DNA of 64,000 bases from Adineta steineri (taxonomy: Eukaryota > Rotifera > Eurotatoria > Adinetida > Adinetidae), in contig CAJNOI010000294.1 in assembly GCA_905250115.1 (NCBI GenBank), forward strand, positions 1 through 64,000, read 5' to 3'. Shown here one piece after another: positions 53,270 through 63,024 of the stretch. The notes below the pieces were generated by a model. The model was not told where the DNA came from. It worked only from the letters and a program-made list of their open reading frames with translations, and ran no database searches. Both the position numbers and the translations under genes were made by a program. The number at the start of each line of letters is the position of its first letter. The first letter of the stretch is position 1.

Positions 53270-55440
53270 CTCTCATTTTCATCTTCCGATCGCAAATATG
53301 TGAACCCCTCTCACTTACGTTAGTTCTGCATTAACTCCATGATCTGCACAGTTCTTACATCATTCAAATCTCAAGCTTGATACTAAAAATAAGTGAACTC
53401 ATTGTTACACAGTTCTCCACAAACTGCGTAGCCATTATAATCATTATATTATTTAAACGTTGATCTTGAGAAAAAGGATATGTGAGCTCCGACAGCCATA
53501 GCTTTCCAGAAGCCGTATAACCACTATACTCATTGATGATTCAACCGTCAATCTGGGGCCGACGAATATATGAATGCGCTCAGACGGACTTGTCCATATA
53601 ATCCGTAAATACTAAAGTCATTATATTATTCGAACATTAATTCAGTGACAACGAATATGTGAATGCAGTCAAAAAAATACGCACTGATCCATATGCATCG
53701 TAGCCACTATAGTTATGGATTATTCGAATGTTAATCTTGGAACTGCAAATATATGAATGCACTCAAAAAACGCACTTATTTAAATACTTCATAACCACTA
53801 TAGCCATCGATTATTCGAATATTAATTTTGTAACCACAAATATATGAATGCACTCAAAAACATTTCGCACTTATCCATATGCATCGTAGCCACTATGGTC
53901 ATTCTATTATTCCAACGTTAATCTTGTAACTACAACGATGTGAATGCAGTCTTCCGAACTTCTCCGTATACTCCGTAACCACTATGGTCATTGGATTGTT
54001 CAAATCTTAATCTTCGAACAAAAGGCATCTGAAGGCATTCTTTCGTACTTCTACAGATACTCCGCAGTCGCTATGGTAGTTGTATCATTCGACCGTTTAT
54101 CTTCAGTCTAACACTATGTGAATCCAATCATTCGCACTTCTTCATATACTGTGCACCCACTATGGTCATTATATTATTTGAACGTTATTCTTGGAACAAA
54201 AAGTAAGTGAATGCAGTCGTTCGAACTTGTTCATATACTCCGTAGCCACTATGGTCATTGTATTTTTCGAAAGATAATCTTGGAACAAAAAGTATATGAA
54301 TGCAGACTTGTGCACTTCTTCCATGTACCTCGTTGCCACTATAGTTTTTGTATTATTCGAATATTAATCCTGGAGCTACGAATATATGAATGCAGTCAGT
54401 CGGACGTATCCAGATACTTCGTAAACACTATAGTCATTGATTATTCGAATGCTAATCTTCGTGCTACGAATATATGAATGCAGTCAAGCGAACGTATCCA
54501 GATACTCCGTCACCACTATAGCCATCGATTATTTGAATGCTGATCCTGAAACTACGAATATATGAATCCAGTCAATCGCACCTATCCATATACTGCGTAA
54601 CCACGATAGTCATTGATTATTCGAGCATTACTGTTAGCACTACGAATATATGAATGCAGTTAATAACGGACCTATTGATATACTGCGTAACCGATATAGT
54701 TATGAATTATTCGAATGTTACTCTTGTAACTGCAAATATATGAATGCACTCAATAAAAAAACGCACTTTTCCACATACTTCGTAGCCACTATGATCGTTG
54801 TATTATTCGAATGTTAATCTTGAGACAGAAAATATGCGGATACATCCAGTCGCAGCTCTCCATATACTCCATAGCCACTATGATCGTTGTATTACTCCAA
54901 TGTTAATCTTGGAACTACGAATATCTGAATGGAATCAACCGGATGTATCCATATACTCCGTAACCACGATAGTCATTGATTATTGAAGCATTAATGTTTG
55001 GACTACGGATATGTGAATGCAGTCTTTCGAACTTGTTCTTATACGCCGTAACCACGAAGGTCATTGTATTGTTCGAAAGATAATCTTGGAACAAACTGTA
55101 TATGAATGCAGTCTATCGCACTTCTCCATATACTTCGTGGCTACTATGGTCGTTATATGATTTGGATATTAATTCAGAAACAAAAAATATGTGAATATAG
55201 TTTTTAGCACTTCTCCATGTACTCTGTGGCCAGTACGGTTATTTTGTTATTCGAACAATACTTCATGAAGGAGAAATTTGTGAATATCGCCTTTTGCACG
55301 TGTCCATTTAGTTCATAGTCATGTTAACCATTTGACTATACATACGTTAATATTGAGAGAAATATATGTGAATTGTTTCCCTGGAGTGGTGCTGCATATA
55401 CTGAATATCCAATGTAATTGATTGTTGGTGGCAGGTGCGG
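53270..55440. repeat. Degenerate ~88-bp satellite array
   Basis: About 24-25 head-to-tail units of ~86-93 bp; period 88 was counted on the unit starting CCACTATAGTCATTGATTAT at ~54424. Each unit carries CCACTATRGTCATTG, a TATTATTCGAAYGTTAATCT-like core, ACGAATATATGAATGCAGTC and a CCATATACTCCGTA-like end. Copies differ strongly from each other, most at the two edges, so the array is old. It has no coding content; frames inside it (for example 54211-54477) are just translations of the repeat. Confidence 0.85.
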
Positions 55441-56460
55441 TCTTGATACAAAGAATATGCGAATATGCGTTTCCGTGTAGTAGTTCAAAATACGAGTCGA
55501 ATGGGTTGTTTTGGCGAAGGAAAACGTGGTTTTGCGTACGCCGGGTATTTGAATTGATTGAGTTGGAGTTATATGTTAAACTTGTGATGGAAATGATGTG
55601 ATAAAAATAAAGTTGTTATTCAGAGGACTGATGAAAATTGTAAAGTAGGTGTGGGTTATATCAACTATGTTGTTCCGAAATTTATTCATATTCTTCGAGT
55701 AAGTCAGTTAAGAATTGCATGATAAACGTTTTGTATATAAGTAGTGTTCGAAATTTTTATCATACGTGGCATTGGTGTAACTGGGGCTTTTTGTAAAATA
55801 TGATGTAAATTGTTGATAGTCGATCGAATTTGGGAGTAGTACGCTTTTTATATGATGGTTGGACTAAAATTATTGTATTATGTACTGTTGGAATGATATA
55901 TTTTGGGTATCGTAAAATGGTATATATAAATGCCGCGATTATTACTGGGGAGCTATTTCCATTTGGCGAGCACAATATCAATTAAGGGTAAGTTCTTTCA
56001 GTTTTTGTATTTGCTAGCGTATGATTAGGTTCTTCTAAAATCTATACATTTTGCTAATATTACCCGATTTTATTAATAAGTATATTTTTCTGCAAAAAAT
56101 TTTATAAAATAGTGAAGTGGAATAGCAACGATGTCTGTTTAAGCTAGATGTGGAATTATGTATGTGTACTGTTTGTGGAAGTTTGTCTATAGCGTATGTA
56201 TAGTATGAGGCACATTTTTATCAGCAATATTAGATTAGTATTGGATTCATATCATAGATTTAGTTGTTATGAGGGTTCTTTGCCAGTTTAGAATAGTTTA
56301 CACAGTTGATATTGATATCTATAATGAGCAACATAGTTATTGTGTATGCAATGGCCTATTGAATTTTAGCCTGAATCTTGAAAGAAAAACTGCTTCAATC
56401 AAGTCGTAGTTGTTAGCGTTTTGTGATGAAGCACTTGACGCTAAACTAGAAATTAAGTTG
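55441..56460. other. Unassigned non-coding region
   Basis: About 1 kb following the satellite, relatively rich in T and G on the + strand. No gene, repeat period or splice-supported exon was found. Confidence 0.4.
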
Positions 56461-56534
56461 GTCCTTCTAGTCTAGTTGGCTTAGGATATCTGCCCGGATA
56501 GCAGAAGGCGTGGGTTCGAATCCCACGAAGGTCA
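56461..56534 (+). tRNA. tRNA or tRNA-like gene with atypical anticodon loop
   Basis: The 74-base sequence folds as a cloverleaf. Acceptor GTCCTTC pairs with GAAGGTC (one T-T mismatch at the second pair). D-arm GTCT/GGAT has loop AGTTGGCTTA, the anticodon stem TCTGC/GCAGA is perfect, and the T-arm GTGGG-TTCGAAT-CCCAC is perfect. The Pol III A box (TAGTCTAGTTGG) and B box (GGTTCGAATCC) are both present, and TTTTT follows at 56537-56541 as terminator. The 7-base loop reads CCGGATA: position 33 is C rather than T, and the nominal anticodon GGA (Ser) does not fit the short variable loop. The body resembles tRNA-Arg, and CCG lies one base earlier. It may be a mutated Arg tRNA or a tRNA-derived copy. 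Confidence 0.65.
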
Positions 56535-56780
56535 TCTTTTTCTCCATTTCTCCTTCATTCGTTCTCTTTCGCTGATGCCCCTTTCATTGCTGTAATATGA
56601 AGCTAACAATAGTGCAAATCGTTACAGACGCATTATCTTATACGTCATGTCCTATATGCGCTTGAGATCATGTACTCGTTAAACATATATTATCGTATAT
56701 ATAGTGTATAAAATTTATTATAATAGCGTTCTGATCTGCGAGTCTGCGGATCTTTAAGTATACATATGTAAATAAAGTGA

Positions 56781-56975
56781 GACTGTGGGTATGGGTGATG
56801 GGTGTGGGTGAGAGTTTGGGTGAGTGTAGATGAGAGTTAGGTTGAAAGTGTAGGTGATGGGTGTGGGTGAGAGTGTGGGTGAATATAGATGAGAGCTAGG
56901 GTGAGAGTGTGGGTGTGGATGGTGGGTGTGAGTGAGAGTTTGGGTGACTGTAGATGAGAGTGTGGGTGAGAATGC
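56781..56975. repeat. GT-rich minisatellite, ~60-bp unit
   Basis: About three units built on GATGGGTGTGGGTGAGAGT, GTGGGTGAATATAGATGAG and similar. The + strand is G-rich with many TGTGGG/GTGGGT words. It is followed at 56984-57008 by a GAAAGCTGAATTCAATT segment also found in the PH intron insert. Confidence 0.85.
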
Positions 56976-57039
56976 AGTAATCTCAAGCGTGAAAGCTGAA
57001 TTCAATTAGTCATACTTTACTCCAACTATCCAATTTTTT

Positions 57040-57453
57040 AATACTTCAAGTTTTCAACTACACAACTTTTCAACTATTCATGCACCCTAGCAACATTCAC
57101 CCACAGCTACATCTACCTTTGCAACACCCAAAATACACTCACACCGACCTTAGCAACAACCATATATACTCACACCCACCTTAGCATCACCCATATACAT
57201 TCATACTCACCTTAGCAACACCATAAAACACCCATACCTACACCCTAGCGCCCACACCCACCTTACAAATAACCATATATACTCACACCCACTTTAGCAT
57301 CACTCATATGCATTCACACCCACCTTGACAACGTGTATATACATTCAAGTTCACCTTAGAAACGCTCATATACATTCACACCCACCTTAGCAACACCCAA
57401 ACTCATCCACTTCCATATACTGGATAGTTGAATAGGTGAAAATTTCAAGTATT
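57040..57453. repeat. 31-bp minisatellite flanked by inverted repeats
   Basis: The core, 57083-57410, has about ten ~31-bp units. Two adjacent units near 57172 and 57203 start CCTTAGCAAC/CCTTAGCATC and end in TCACACCCA or TCATACTCA; the C-rich strand is +. It is flanked by a 21-base inverted pair with three mismatches: AATACTTCAAGTTTTCAACT at 57040 and the reverse complement at 57433-57453. The inverted flanks suggest the array sits inside a small mobile or once-mobile unit. Confidence 0.75.
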
Positions 57454-58259
57454 ACATATATGTTTAAAACGATTGATATCAATAAAGAACTTTCATATAG
57501 TTTTATTTATTAGCGTGTAAAATATTAAGCAATCCTATTGAATACACAATTACCCCATGTATTTTGTTTTCTAACTTTCAGTATCTGCTAAGCACAGTGT
57601 TTAGCATTACAGTGTTTATGAACTACAGAATGTTATTCAGTACGCATATACCTCTGTGTAAACGCAGTACGTGAGAATGATGTTCAGTCTATTTTCCTAT
57701 AAGCAATTTTATTCTTTGAAAACATGAATTAAATCAATAGAAGATCGCAGAAATTTCGAGTAACAATATCTTAAAAAAATCTTTGAACCAAATTCGAAAA
57801 ATTTAGATTATTATTTTGATCTTATCGGTATCTAGACTAGAAGTGTTTTTATGACAGCTTAAGAATAATGGTGGAATGAAAATATTTCAAATTCAAAAAA
57901 GACGTACTTTATATAAACAAGAGAGCAATCGACAATGATATTAATTAGAGCTAGCTCCAAGTTAGTAGAGTAAGAACAGTTATTTACTTATATAACATTG
58001 AAAATTTTCTTACAGTGATATTCATAAAAAATTACAACGAATAGTTTTATAAAATAGCATTATATAATAATGCTGCAGTAACTCTTGATAAATACAATAC
58101 TTTAGTATTTAAAACCATGCTTGAATGGCACTAGTAACAGACATTTAAAAACTATATTTTCATTGAAAGTTGATCCTAAGCACCTTTTAGTTTGCACCCG
58201 AATTCATCTGTTCGAAAATCATATTTTATTATTGGAACATATTTTAGTCTACAGCAAAT
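57454..58259. other. AT-rich intergenic region
   Basis: No gene or repeat recognised. The last part should hold upstream sequence of the small gene that begins at 58260. CTACAG directly before that ATG could also be a splice acceptor, in which case coding exons might extend further left. Confidence 0.4.
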
Positions 58260-58827
58260 ATGACCAGTTCACTTCCAAGTAAGTTGTACGAACACTATAA
58301 TATGTCTGTAATTTGATATGTATTTATATTTCAGCTTGGACACTTCAATCAGTCAATGAAGATAATCAATATCGTGAATCAATTGAAGTCACTGAAATAG
58401 AGTCAAAAACAAAGGATGAAATTGATATTGATCAGTGCTTAGTCATTGGTAATAATAATAATAATATTGTATAGAGTAGAAAATTCATATGAAAACTATC
58501 TTTCATTAGTTTAGGATCCGATCTTTTCTATTTGTCATAGATATATTTCGAACTAAATGTATATTATTAGGAATACCAAACATTGATTGTATGTGTCTCA
58601 TAACTCAATAAAAACAGAAGAAACTACAATGTTCTGAAGCCTGTCTGTATTTGACTAGAAATCTACTGAGTGATACAGAAGAACTAAATTATGTAAAGGA
58701 ATAATTAAAGATTTTCATATAATATTCGATTATTTAACTATAATAAAATCATTCGTTTTATTTAGATACAATCAATCTGAGTCCAACAGTTTCGCCATAT
58801 CGCCACGAGAGCTGCCACTTTTCTTGA
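58260..58827 (+). CDS. Small three-exon protein or 3' end of a larger gene, unknown
   Basis: Exons 58260-58278, 58335-58448 and 58766-58827 join in frame (both junctions phase 1) to give 64 residues starting MTSSLPTWTLQSVNEDNQYR and ending RHESCHFS. Donors are GTAAGT and GTAATA; acceptors are TTTCAG and TTTAG. The product is acidic and hydrophilic (ESIEVTEIESKTKDEIDIDQ) without signal peptide or domain. A CTACAG acceptor lies 4-9 bases before the ATG, so this may be the C-terminal tail of a longer gene whose earlier exons I could not find. Function unknown. Confidence 0.45.
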
Positions 58828-59804
58828 TTCTAACACAGAAAACTTTGATTTCCTCGATTTTTTTTATAAAATAAAGTTCTTATTTTTCATGTTTATTCCT
58901 TTTTTCCTCGATTTTTCTTTGTGATATATATTCTGTTGTTTGCTACACAATACTCCATTTCTTTTATTTTTGTTCAGCTGTTATAGCTATAAAAAGTTTA
59001 TATCTATCAATTATTTACTAATATAATGACCAAGTATATTAAAATTATATTTCCATATTGTACAACAAATAATCATTTTACTCATACATTTTTTTTTGAC
59101 ATTTGTAATCTTCCATATTATTGCTAGATAATATTAAATTGTTTTCAATAATTCTTAAAAAATGATCAAATATATTACGATAGACATTGTAAAAACAGAA
59201 AATGATTTTATATAAATGAAATATTAAATTGGTAATCGTTTCATATGTCTTCTCAAAAGTTTTTCTCTCTATTTAATTATATGTAAACAAAATAACGAAT
59301 ACTAGATTTATAATTATATGAAACTTTTTTTTATTCTTTTCACCTCATAATGTTATTTATAATTTTTTTAATATTTCCTTTTGATATCTGCAATGTATAC
59401 TACAGAGCTTTGTATCTCTGGAGATTTTCTATTCTTTTCATTAATTTATATTAAAACCAGAAACTTTCTATTTGTATATTGCAATATAAAAGCTAATTGC
59501 ACACAAATTGAAATTAATTCGAATAAATTACTTTCACATATATCAATATGGAATATTTTTTTTTATTTAAAATTCTTTGAAATTCTCATTTTATTACTAT
59601 TGTGCATTTTACTGTAAATACTATTTTTAATTATAATTATTACAGTCGTTATTACTACCATTAATGCATAATAAAGTCTACGTCTTCGTATTATGCTATT
59701 CCTTTTTTTTTTTATATAATAATCAGCACCAATAGCAAAGAAATAACAGGCAAACAACATATTCTATTCTATTTATTTTCGTTCTTTTCCGCTGAAAAAA
59801 AAAA
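58828..59804. other. AT-rich non-coding region up to gap
   Basis: Very AT-rich, no supported gene. On the minus strand the last bases before the gap read as a T run, CAG and a short frame (RKRTKINRIEYVV), which could be an exon start but has no recognisable homology. Confidence 0.4.
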
Positions 59805-59904
59805 NNNNNNNNNNNNNNNNNNNNNNNNNNNNNNNNNNNNNNNNNNNNNNNNNNNNNNNNNNNNNNNNNNNNNNNNNNNNNNNNNNNNNNNNNNNNNNNN
59901 NNNN
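59805..59904. other. Assembly gap (100 N)
   Basis: Exactly 100 N, a placeholder for unknown length. The minus-strand NHL gene runs into it from the right and loses its 3' part. Confidence 0.98.
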
Positions 59905-59960
59905 TATGAAAATAAGTGTAAATAACTAGAGATATTACTTTCTCTCTCAGATACACTTAC

Positions 59961-62900
59961 CGAAAGTGACTGGAAGTGATATGAATCTTAGTCTTTATCG
60001 AACAGAAATATCTGTATATCATTTTATAGATTGAGTTTATCTACATTTTTTATCGATTATGAGTATGTGTAATTGATTATCTATTCAAACACTATAGATA
60101 CTTACCGATTCTATTGAAATCGACATAGCTTCGACCAGATACTTGAATCGAAACATTACCTGTTACGTTTAGAGCAGATGTTGTCATAACGAAAGCATAT
60201 ATCATGTTGGCTTGAAGAACAGTTGTGACTTTAAATTGGCCATGATTACCAGAGTCTCCACTATGGATCAGCACATTTTTGGACACATCGAACGGATTGA
60301 ATTCATTTGTGTAGATATAAGCATACATGGTATTCATCTCGCTGTTGATTAGAAAAGTATAATAGCCAGTTACAGTGACATTCATTTGTATCACTTCATA
60401 ATACGAATCTAACTCTGAACAATCTTGAAAATAATTTGAACTATTTGGTGTCAACGATGATGTATACATTGATTCTATTAGTAATGAGTTATCTATTGAA
60501 TGAAAAAAATCAATGAATATTTGCATTTAGAATAAAGAAAAAAAATGATTGTGCGTATTCTTAGTTTGATTTTCACTCTGCTTACTAATAAGAGCTGAAT
60601 CGTTTATTCTAGAGCAACGTTTTTTAATAGAAAAATCTTGAGGAATGGGTGTGCGCCTTGTTCATATCTCACATCCACAGCCTCATACCTTCATACCCAC
60701 ACCCACATCCGCCCCTGCGTATCTTACTTTTTCTGTTACGATCTTCTGTAAAACAGTATTTCCGAACATCCCTAATAACCTTCAAAAATAAAATTTATTT
60801 TCGAACTCCCGGTATAAATCTCTAAAAAAGTTACTCTAACGAACTTTAATGAAAACTCGCCAAAAAACGTTTTTGATTCTGAACACCTGGTCATGCGGTC
60901 AGGTGTCCGTAAAAGGTAGTACGGAACGTCATACACCCTTTTATTCGATCATTCTAGACTTACCACATGATTCTTCGATATATCGAAATTTTTGAATTCG
61001 AGAATTTTCTCGATCAGTAACAAACATGTTTCCAGAATGATCGAAACTAAAACTAAACGGATTATTCAATTGATTCGATTGTGAACCATCTCCATAACAT
61101 CCAACTAAACATCGAAAACCACTCAAGTCCGAACCAACAATGCGATGATTGAATCGATCCACAATGAATAAGTACTTCTCAGCATCTAATATAATTCCAC
61201 TTGGACAGTTAAGTTCAATTGTTGGATTTAGTGATGTACTTCCAACTACTGTAGTACCATTTGATTCATCCGACTGAAACAATTGAACTCGATCATTTCC
61301 ACATTCTGTCACATATAAATCCAAATTCACATCAACAAAAATTCCAAGAGGACCATCGAGTTGATTGGAGTCTGATCCTCCAATACCTGTTCCAGCAGCA
61401 ACACGATTTAAAGTAAAAAAAAAAATCATTTAATGATCTTTTCACTACTTGATCATGAACGTACATTGAACAAAAAAGAGTGTCATTGATAGCGACAAAC
61501 AAACCATAACATTCTGAACTTACATTCATCACCGTGACAAAGTTATTTGTTTCTGCACTCCATTTTTGCACTCGACTATTATCATCTCCATCATCAATAT
61601 AAATATCACCATTCGATGTCACGAAAATAGAATAAGGATTTGTAAAATTACCGGAAATGATCTTTGTTGGATTGACACTCTCTCCTTCCCATATTACAAT
61701 TTTGTTATTTTCTTTATTAGCGACATAGATTGTGTTGTTTGTGTTCACAAAAATGGCGATAGGATTTTGACCAACAATCGATTCATCAACAATGGTAATT
61801 CCATTGGAATCCCAAATGGCTGTTGGACAAAACTTTGGTTGATTGAATGAAAGAGCTAAAAACGAGAAAAATAGAAAACATATTAGACAAGAACTGTAAA
61901 CGACATGAAGTTGTTAATTTATGTTTTTTCTTGTAAATATTCATTGAAATTAACTTTGAAAAGATTTCTATGATTGTTCTTATATTTTCTTAGATGATTT
62001 GTAAACATCATGACTTATAGAAGGCTGAATTCATTGAAGAAAATAAATTTTATTTATTAATTTTTTTATTGTAAAAGAAAAATGATTATGTTCGATCAGT
62101 GAAAACAAAAGAAAAATAATCATAGGATTTTTATTTGTTCAACGAAAATGAATTCGAAGAAGAAAAAAAGAATTGTTTAGAATGAAAATGAGTTTATTGA
62201 AATTGATTCAGATCTAAACAAAATGCCTTTAATGAAATTCAAAATCAAGTCTCATTTTCATATGAAAAACATTGTGAATTTATTGATGTTAAATCATTTT
62301 AATTGAATATCATCATCTTTGTTGACGATCTATATTCATTCAATGCCACCGTTATTGCCAGTCATAAAAGCCCACTAAATATCATCACCATCTATATTCT
62401 CAGTCAGTTTTCCCCCTAAATCTTGCCTTCATCCATCCACATTCGAAAAAAATCTGTAAAGCTATTCAATATTCGTGAGAAGGGTAAATTTATGAAAGTC
62501 ATCGAAACTGTGACGATTTTATATTATATTCTATAGTATAGACTTTGGAAATAGTTTTAGATACAAAATCAAAAGCTTCATCATGGTTTTTACTATGAAA
62601 TAAGATGCCATATCTAGAAACAACCGATCAGTCTATTTGCTTTTTTAAATGAACGATTCAAAGATTTTTTCAATGTGGCATACATATGACTCATATTTCG
62701 TCACTGCTAGATATGGCAACATTTTATAATTTCAACGGAGTCTAACAACAAAGTCAATCGCTGTAGCGAGACACATTCTCTGAATGAGTTAGGCCGGAAT
62801 CTAGAAGATATGAGAACCATCATTTTTGAATATATAATAGTAATTCCTGTCAAATTCTATAATCTATTATTTCACTTCCTTTTGTTCAACTAAAACTCTA

Positions 62901-63024
62901 GCGAATAATGTCATTTGTGCAATGGTTGATCTTGAGTATGTGATAAATAAAAGTATTTACCTGATGTTTCATTGTTGAGAATGAACAAAAGTATAATGAT
63001 AAATATGTAGATATTCCACATCAT
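59961..63024 (-). CDS. NHL-repeat receptor 5' portion: signal peptide, beta-propeller, one beta-type domain
   Basis: Exon 1 (63024-62961) encodes signal peptide MMWNIYIFIIILLFILNNET and ends in phase 1. Exon 2 (61855-60964) starts ALSFNQPKFCPTAIWDSNG and carries about five NHL repeats (NPIAIFVNTNNTIYVANKEN, GPLGIFVDVNLDLYVTECGN, NPFSFSFDHSGNMFVTDREN). Exon 3 (60492-60106, 387 nt, phase 1-1) encodes the same ~129-residue domain as 47064-47450 (YTNEFNPFDVSKNVL; MTTSALNVTGNVSIQV). A possible 9-nt exon (59969-59961) follows, then the gap. Exon 2 contains a break: at the 11-T run (61416-61426, + strand A) the frame shifts by one, between VVKRSLND and LNRVAAGTGIGGS; one T fewer would keep frame. 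A sequencing error or a true mutation are both possible. The gene lacks its 3' end; the part at 47064-50244 would complete it. Confidence 0.75.
60645..60712. repeat. Hairpin with GGGTGTG / CCCACACCC arms
   Basis: GAATGGGTGTGCGCC near 60641 and CATACCCACACCCACATCC near 60690 are imperfect inverted arms, inside the intron between NHL exons 2 and 3. The C-rich arm reads TGTGGGTGTGGG on the other strand. Confidence 0.5.
60883..60906. repeat. Perfect 7-bp hairpin
   Basis: ACACCTG and CAGGTGT flank a 10-base loop. It lies in the receptor intron 60493-60963, within a locally less AT-rich stretch. No function is evident. Confidence 0.4.
61856..62960. other. Large first intron of the NHL receptor gene
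   Basis: 1.1 kb from a GTAAAT donor to a TTTTAG acceptor on the minus strand. AT-rich; no nested gene or repeat recognised. Confidence 0.6.

Noticed and set aside
54211..54986. Open frames with repeated EL-IYEC-like peptides
   Set aside because: They are translations of the 88-bp satellite units; the frames break between units.
56754..57005. Minus-strand frame rich in TLTHTHHPHPHSHPSS
   Set aside because: Translation of the GT-rich minisatellite, not a gene.
59723..59804. Minus-strand frame RKRTKINRIEYVV entering the gap as the missing end of the AMP-binding enzyme after contig inversion
   Set aside because: No similarity to adenylation or reductase motifs is visible, so flipping the contig does not rebuild that gene.
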